From Candidatus Methanophagales archaeon (GTDB lineage Archaea; Halobacteriota; Syntropharchaeia; Alkanophagales; Methanospirareceae): DNA of 8,852 nt. The notes under the pieces were generated by a model that saw only the letters and a list, made by a program, of their open reading frames with translations, had not been told where the DNA came from and made no database searches. The stretch spans positions 1 through 8,852 of the forward strand of contig PIXU01000128.1 in the NCBI GenBank assembly GCA_003601795.1, read 5' to 3'. Shown in pieces: positions 6,123 to 8,852 of the stretch (the stretch's first letter is position 1; every line of letters begins with the position of its first letter). A program made the translations under genes and the position numbers.

Positions 6123-6842
6123 TCATTTATAGCTTGAATATTTTAGAACAACATTTCTACTATACATATTTAAACGCACATCATGCATGGATATTCTGCC
6201 CTTTTCCAAATCCCTGTCTGCGCCTTTTTGTTTTTGCTGATTTACTATTAACCCTCCTACCTTTCCCGTTTCGATTTCAAAGGCAATATCCCCCACGTTC
6301 CCTATGTACTCCCCTCCTGCCGTTATAATCCTTCTATCCAAAATAGATTTACCAAACATTCTCATCGCTCCTTTTCCGCGCTTGGATATTAAATTCCTGA
6401 TAAACGGCTCACTCCTTCTTATCTCTTCTACATCCTGCCCTAATAAATTGCCTACTGCTTTTACATCCACTACATCTTCCAGCTCGAGTCCAAGCCGATA
6501 TAAAATGGTGTGTACCAAACATTGGGCGAACGCAAAGGGGTAGCTAACGGCAAATTTACCGTGTATCCTCGTCATATCCTCTCCATCTACGTCAAATAGG
6601 TACTCGTTCACTGCCTCTTTTACCTCCTTTGTAATCAATTCTTTTACGTCGTCTTTACTGACGGATATCGTCCCCTTCTCTATCCCCTTCTCCTCACAAA
6701 TTTGGATTGCATAGCGGACAAAATGTTTTATCGCATCCTCTTCAACCGGCTCAAAAACAAAATTCCACGGAAATAACCGGGACCGCAAGTAGGCAACAGC
6801 TTTTTCCCTCCCCTCTTTTTCCTTCTCCTGCTCCGCTCTCAT
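6123..6842 (-). CDS. PRC-barrel protein with an unrecognised N-terminal domain (candidate division/cytoskeleton factor)
   Basis: The C-terminal part (about 161-236) is a PRC-barrel. RMFGKSILDRRIITAGGEYIGNVGDIAFEIETGKVGGLIV has the family pattern of a strand, a G-x-x-G-x-V turn, and a hydrophobic strand after a short acidic hairpin. The first 155 residues have no fold I can name. They are mostly helical, begin with a charged run (REKEKEGREK-like, residues 2-14) and include the aromatic patch LFPWNFVFEPV (23-33). There is no signal peptide or membrane helix, so it is cytosolic. Known archaeal PRC-barrel proteins CdpB1/CdpB2 are short single-domain division factors acting with SepF at the FtsZ ring; this one is longer and fused. 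GGAG lies 5 bases before ATG 6842. It is preceded by an unknown gene (47-base gap) and followed by cetZ. A general RNA-binding role, as in RimM-type PRC barrels, is the main alternative. Confidence 0.85.
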   Translation of the reverse strand: MRAEQEKEKEGREKAVAYLRSRLFPWNFVFEPVEEDAIKHFVRYAIQICEEKGIEKGTISVSKDDVKELITKEVKEAVNEYLFDVDGEDMTRIHGKFAVSYPFAFAQCLVHTILYRLGLELEDVVDVKAVGNLLGQDVEEIRRSEPFIRNLISKRGKGAMRMFGKSILDRRIITAGGEYIGNVGDIAFEIETGKVGGLIVNQQKQKGADRDLEKGRISMHDVRLNMYSRNVVLKYSSYK

Positions 6843-6889
6843 CTCTTCTCCCCCTCACCTTTTATTTTTTGTTCTTTTTGTTTTTTTTT
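6843..6889 (-). other. A-rich leader between the 300-residue gene and the PRC-barrel gene
   Basis: The minus strand here is almost all A (a ten-A run starts directly at the upstream stop codon, with more A blocks after it) and then turns into AGGTGAGGGGGAG just before ATG 6842. On the minus strand it cannot be a T-tract terminator. It is best read as an unstructured ribosome-entry stretch within one transcript. Confidence 0.4.
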
Positions 6890-7792
6890 TCACTTCTTAA
6901 AAAATTTCAGCATCTTATGAATATTCGAGCTTGAATCGGAAATACTTTTTCTTTTCCCTAACCCTTCCTCTTTGCTCACCTCGTTGTTACAAATTCGCCA
7001 TACCCATTCGCCAAAATCTGTCGCTTCGTATTCGCCGTCATATTCCTTCGCCAGGTTATACCCTTTCTCACCGCTTACTAAATATACAACGCCATTAACA
7101 AGCTCTTTGTCGTAGGTATCATCACTTACAAGCTCTTTATATTCCTTGTCTTCGTGGTGAGAAATATCTTTTATTTCCTTTATCCGCAGTCTTCTCCCCT
7201 CTTTAATCAACGTTTCCAATGCACTAAGAGCGTATCCATTCTGTTTGAGCAGCATATAGCTCTTGTCTATTTTGTTTTCCATACCGAGCATGTGCTTCGC
7301 TGCCTCCTGTATTATCATTATTGTATATCCTAGAACCTTCAAAGGCGAATTCTCCTCAGAATGAATTTCTATGCCAGCCGTAGAGAAAGTGGCTTCTTTA
7401 AATTGAATACTTGGCTGTGGTTTGCCAAGAAAGCTGCTAGTAAGAGCGGAGAAATAAGCTTCAGAAATCGGCTCATGCTCGCTATCGTATGGAAAGCAAG
7501 TCCCATCAAAGGAGTCAAGATTAGGAGCAAAATCCGCAGTTAGCTCTAATAGCTCCTTTTTAACCTCTTCTATCTTCAAAACGGCACTGCTTCTGTCTTC
7601 CTTCTCCTTTCTCAGCTGCTTCGCTTCGGCATCCAGCTTCTCCCTTAGCTTTCCCCCTATCCCCTTTTCCAATAGCTCTTCTATCTCGTCTAACCTGTCC
7701 TCACTCGCTTTATCAGCGGTTATTCCTTCTAATCTCCAATATTCAGCGGCTAATACATTCGCATTTTCATTGAATTTATCCACCATTTTCAC
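6890..7792 (-). CDS. Unknown 300-residue protein: N-terminal coiled coil, possible C-terminal winged helix
   Basis: I do not recognise the family. Residues 29-85 are highly charged with heptad spacing of hydrophobics (LDEIEELLEKGIGGKLREKL onward), a likely coiled coil. The middle (about 87-150) is less regular, with FAPNLDSFDGTCFPYDSEHEP and mixed strands. A helical stretch follows (151-185). Residues 188-265 resemble a winged helix: LETLIKEGRRLRIKEIKDI, then a hairpin-like VVYLVSGEKGYNLAKEYD that matches the wing and following helix of MarR/ArsR-type domains, and FGEWVWRIC. The end is a Lys/Phe-rich helix (HKMLKFFKK). It has no signal peptide or membrane helix. GTG 7792 is the longest start; ATG 7786, two codons later, is equally plausible. 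GGAG lies 9 bases before the GTG. It is first in the leftward PRC/CetZ gene group and divergent from ftsZ, which suggests a regulator or adaptor (inference). Confidence 0.8.
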   Translation of the reverse strand: MKMVDKFNENANVLAAEYWRLEGITADKASEDRLDEIEELLEKGIGGKLREKLDAEAKQLRKEKEDRSSAVLKIEEVKKELLELTADFAPNLDSFDGTCFPYDSEHEPISEAYFSALTSSFLGKPQPSIQFKEATFSTAGIEIHSEENSPLKVLGYTIMIIQEAAKHMLGMENKIDKSYMLLKQNGYALSALETLIKEGRRLRIKEIKDISHHEDKEYKELVSDDTYDKELVNGVVYLVSGEKGYNLAKEYDGEYEATDFGEWVWRICNNEVSKEEGLGKRKSISDSSSNIHKMLKFFKK

Positions 7793-7801
7793 TTTTCCCT
7801 T

Positions 7802-7814
7802 CTCCCCAGGGGAG
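7802..7814. other. CTCCCC-A-GGGGAG palindrome in the leader of the 300-residue gene
   Basis: Six bases on each side of a single central base are perfectly complementary, and one arm supplies the GGAG that may serve as ribosome-binding site for the gene starting at 7792. As RNA, only the outer four pairs can form because the loop needs space. As DNA it could be a dimeric operator site. Confidence 0.35.
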
Positions 7815-7873
7815 GCAAATTTCTATTTCTATTGCCATTCTCTTCTACCTTTCTAAAAAGTTATTCTGAAAAC

Positions 7874-7885
7874 TATTTATATACC
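7874..7885 (-). promoter_or_regulatory. TATA-like box of the leftward (coiled-coil/PRC/cetZ) gene group
   Basis: The minus strand reads GTATATAAATAG, a good archaeal TATA match. A start site near 7853 would leave a leader of about 60 bases that includes the CTCCCC/GGGGAG palindrome. It lies about 25 bases from the ftsZ TATA box, so both directions share one short control region. Confidence 0.5.
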
Positions 7886-7900
7886 GTATTTAACCGGAAG

Positions 7901-7910
7901 CTTTATATAA
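7901..7910 (+). promoter_or_regulatory. TATA-like box of ftsZ
   Basis: CTTTATATAA is preceded by the purine-rich CCGGAAG, which could serve as a TFB recognition element. Transcription starting about 25 bases on would give a leader of about 45 bases with GAGGT at 7958-7962 before the ATG at 7976. Confidence 0.5.
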
Positions 7911-7975
7911 CCCTTCCTTCTTAAGGAAACAATTACCAAGAAAAATTGTACGTAAATGAGGTAAAAAAAAGGGGG

Positions 7976-8852
7976 ATGGAAGACAAGATGGATACAATAT
8001 TTGGGCATAGCCCAGAGGAAATAGGTGTGAATGAAGAAGCAGGGGAAGATTGGTTTGGTGTGCCGAAGATAGCAATCGTTGGTGTGGGCGGAGCAGGTAA
8101 CAACTCTATGAACAGGTTAGAGAGCTTAGGGGGACTGGATGGCGTAGATAGAATAGCTATAAATACCGACAAGCTGCACCTGGATTCGATAAGTTGCGAA
8201 AAGAAGGTATTGATAGGGCGGTCACTTACCCGGGGATTAGGAGCCGGAGGGTCACCAGAAGTAGCGAGGAAAGCAGCGGAAATAGACAGAAACGAATTAG
8301 AAGTGTTGCTGGCAGATAAGAACTTTGTGTTCCTCACTGCGGGAATGGGCGGAGGAACAGGCACAGGGGCTTCACCCGTTGTTGCAGAGATAGCAAAGGA
8401 AGCGGGCGCGATTGTCGTTGCTATGGTCTCGTTCCCATTTGGTGTGGAGCGGAAAAGGAGAGACAGGGCAGCAGAAGGGATAGAGGCATTGCGAGAAACA
8501 ACAGATACGGTTATCGTGTTGGAGAACGACAAATTACTAAAATACGCGGGGAACCTCTCGGTGAATGACGCTTTTAAAACAATGGACATGTTGATTGCAA
8601 GTACAATACAGGGCATAGCGGGGACGGTAACACAACCTTCCCTGGTTAATCTCGACTTTGCCGACCTCAAGGCAGTAATGGCAGAAGGCGGTGTCGCGGT
8701 GATGCTCGTCGGCGAGACAACAAAAGCGGAGAACAAACCCGAAGCGGTGGTGTCGGATGCGCTCAGCCATCCGCTGCTCGAAGCGGACTATCGAGGTGCA
8801 AAAGGTGCTCTTATACACATCACCGGCGGCTCGGACCTTACAATGATCGAGA
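7976..8852 (+). CDS. ftsZ2: Cell division GTPase FtsZ, FtsZ2-type (3' end beyond window)
   Basis: FtsZ assembles into the mid-cell ring and, with the second archaeal paralogue, drives constriction. 292 codons are present. A 29-residue acidic tail (MEDKMDTIFGHSPEEIGVNE onward) precedes the GTPase core. The core has VGVGGAGNNSMNR (35-47), NTDKLHL (63-69) and the signature GMGGGTGTG (123-131). VSFPFGVERKRRDRA (151-165) and ENDKLL (183-188) follow. The T7 loop NLDFAD (225-230) supplies the catalytic acids. GGVAVMLVGE (238-247) and HPLLEADYRGAKGALIHITGG (265-285) match haloarchaeal FtsZ2 better than FtsZ1 from memory. All catalytic motifs are intact. Start ATG 7976 is the first after a stop at 7922; GAGGT lies 13 bases upstream, somewhat far, so ATG 7988 is possible. 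The C-terminal partner-binding tail is outside the window. It is divergent from the coiled-coil/PRC/CetZ genes. Confidence 0.95.
   Translation, partial: MEDKMDTIFGHSPEEIGVNEEAGEDWFGVPKIAIVGVGGAGNNSMNRLESLGGLDGVDRIAINTDKLHLDSISCEKKVLIGRSLTRGLGAGGSPEVARKAAEIDRNELEVLLADKNFVFLTAGMGGGTGTGASPVVAEIAKEAGAIVVAMVSFPFGVERKRRDRAAEGIEALRETTDTVIVLENDKLLKYAGNLSVNDAFKTMDMLIASTIQGIAGTVTQPSLVNLDFADLKAVMAEGGVAVMLVGETTKAENKPEAVVSDALSHPLLEADYRGAKGALIHITGGSDLTMIE

Noticed and set aside
6860..6890. Plus-strand T-rich run as a terminator
   Set aside because: All neighbouring genes are on the minus strand, where this run is A-rich, so it cannot end their transcripts.
7933..8736. 267-codon minus-strand frame
   Set aside because: It is antisense to ftsZ, whose frame carries every GTPase motif. 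The Ser/Pro/Ala-rich product is typical of a shadow frame.
1..8852. tRNA genes, rRNA, CRISPR arrays, intact transposases
   Set aside because: I looked for cloverleaf-like ends, regularly spaced direct repeats and transposase motifs and saw none. No search was run, so a small RNA gene could be missed.

Overview
The window looks archaeal, most likely a euryarchaeon from the methanogen/ANME-type lineages. It carries an archaeal-type SecD, an archaeal Trm1 tRNA methyltransferase, a CetZ tubulin-like GTPase and an FtsZ2-type FtsZ. TATA-like boxes lie upstream of several genes. No rRNA, tRNA, CRISPR array or intact transposase was seen. The lineage is an inference from gene content and was not tested by a search.

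Layout. Positions 1-990 are a graveyard of HEPN/MNT toxin-antitoxin genes. A HepT (DUF86) C-terminal fragment on the plus strand sits just right of a 101-bp segment bounded by 11-bp inverted repeats. It converges on a minus-strand pair made of a frameshifted, motif-damaged MNT nucleotidyltransferase and an intact HI0074-family HEPN protein. Next come secD (minus, 2608-1067), with no secF beside it, and the divergent trm1 (plus, 2708-3832). The gap between them has tandem TTAACG-like hexamers and a TATA-like box. A convergent spacer (3833-4011) is full of nested inverted repeats.

The right half (4012-8852) is a compact cytoskeleton/cell-division locus. Four minus-strand genes read leftward from about 7792: a 300-residue protein of unknown function with a coiled coil and a possible winged helix; a 239-residue protein with an unrecognised N-terminal domain and a C-terminal PRC-barrel; CetZ; and a signal-peptide membrane protein with six N-glycosylation sequons and a polybasic C-terminal tail. 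Divergent from them is an FtsZ2-type gene that runs off the right end of the window.

How they may work together (inference): FtsZ2 and CetZ are the two polymer-forming GTPases. PRC-barrel proteins (CdpB family) are known archaeal division factors acting with SepF and FtsZ. The membrane protein, whose ribosome-binding site overlaps the cetZ stop codon, could be an envelope anchor or sensor, and the 300-residue protein a regulator or adaptor. I consider this cluster the most likely undescribed system in the window.
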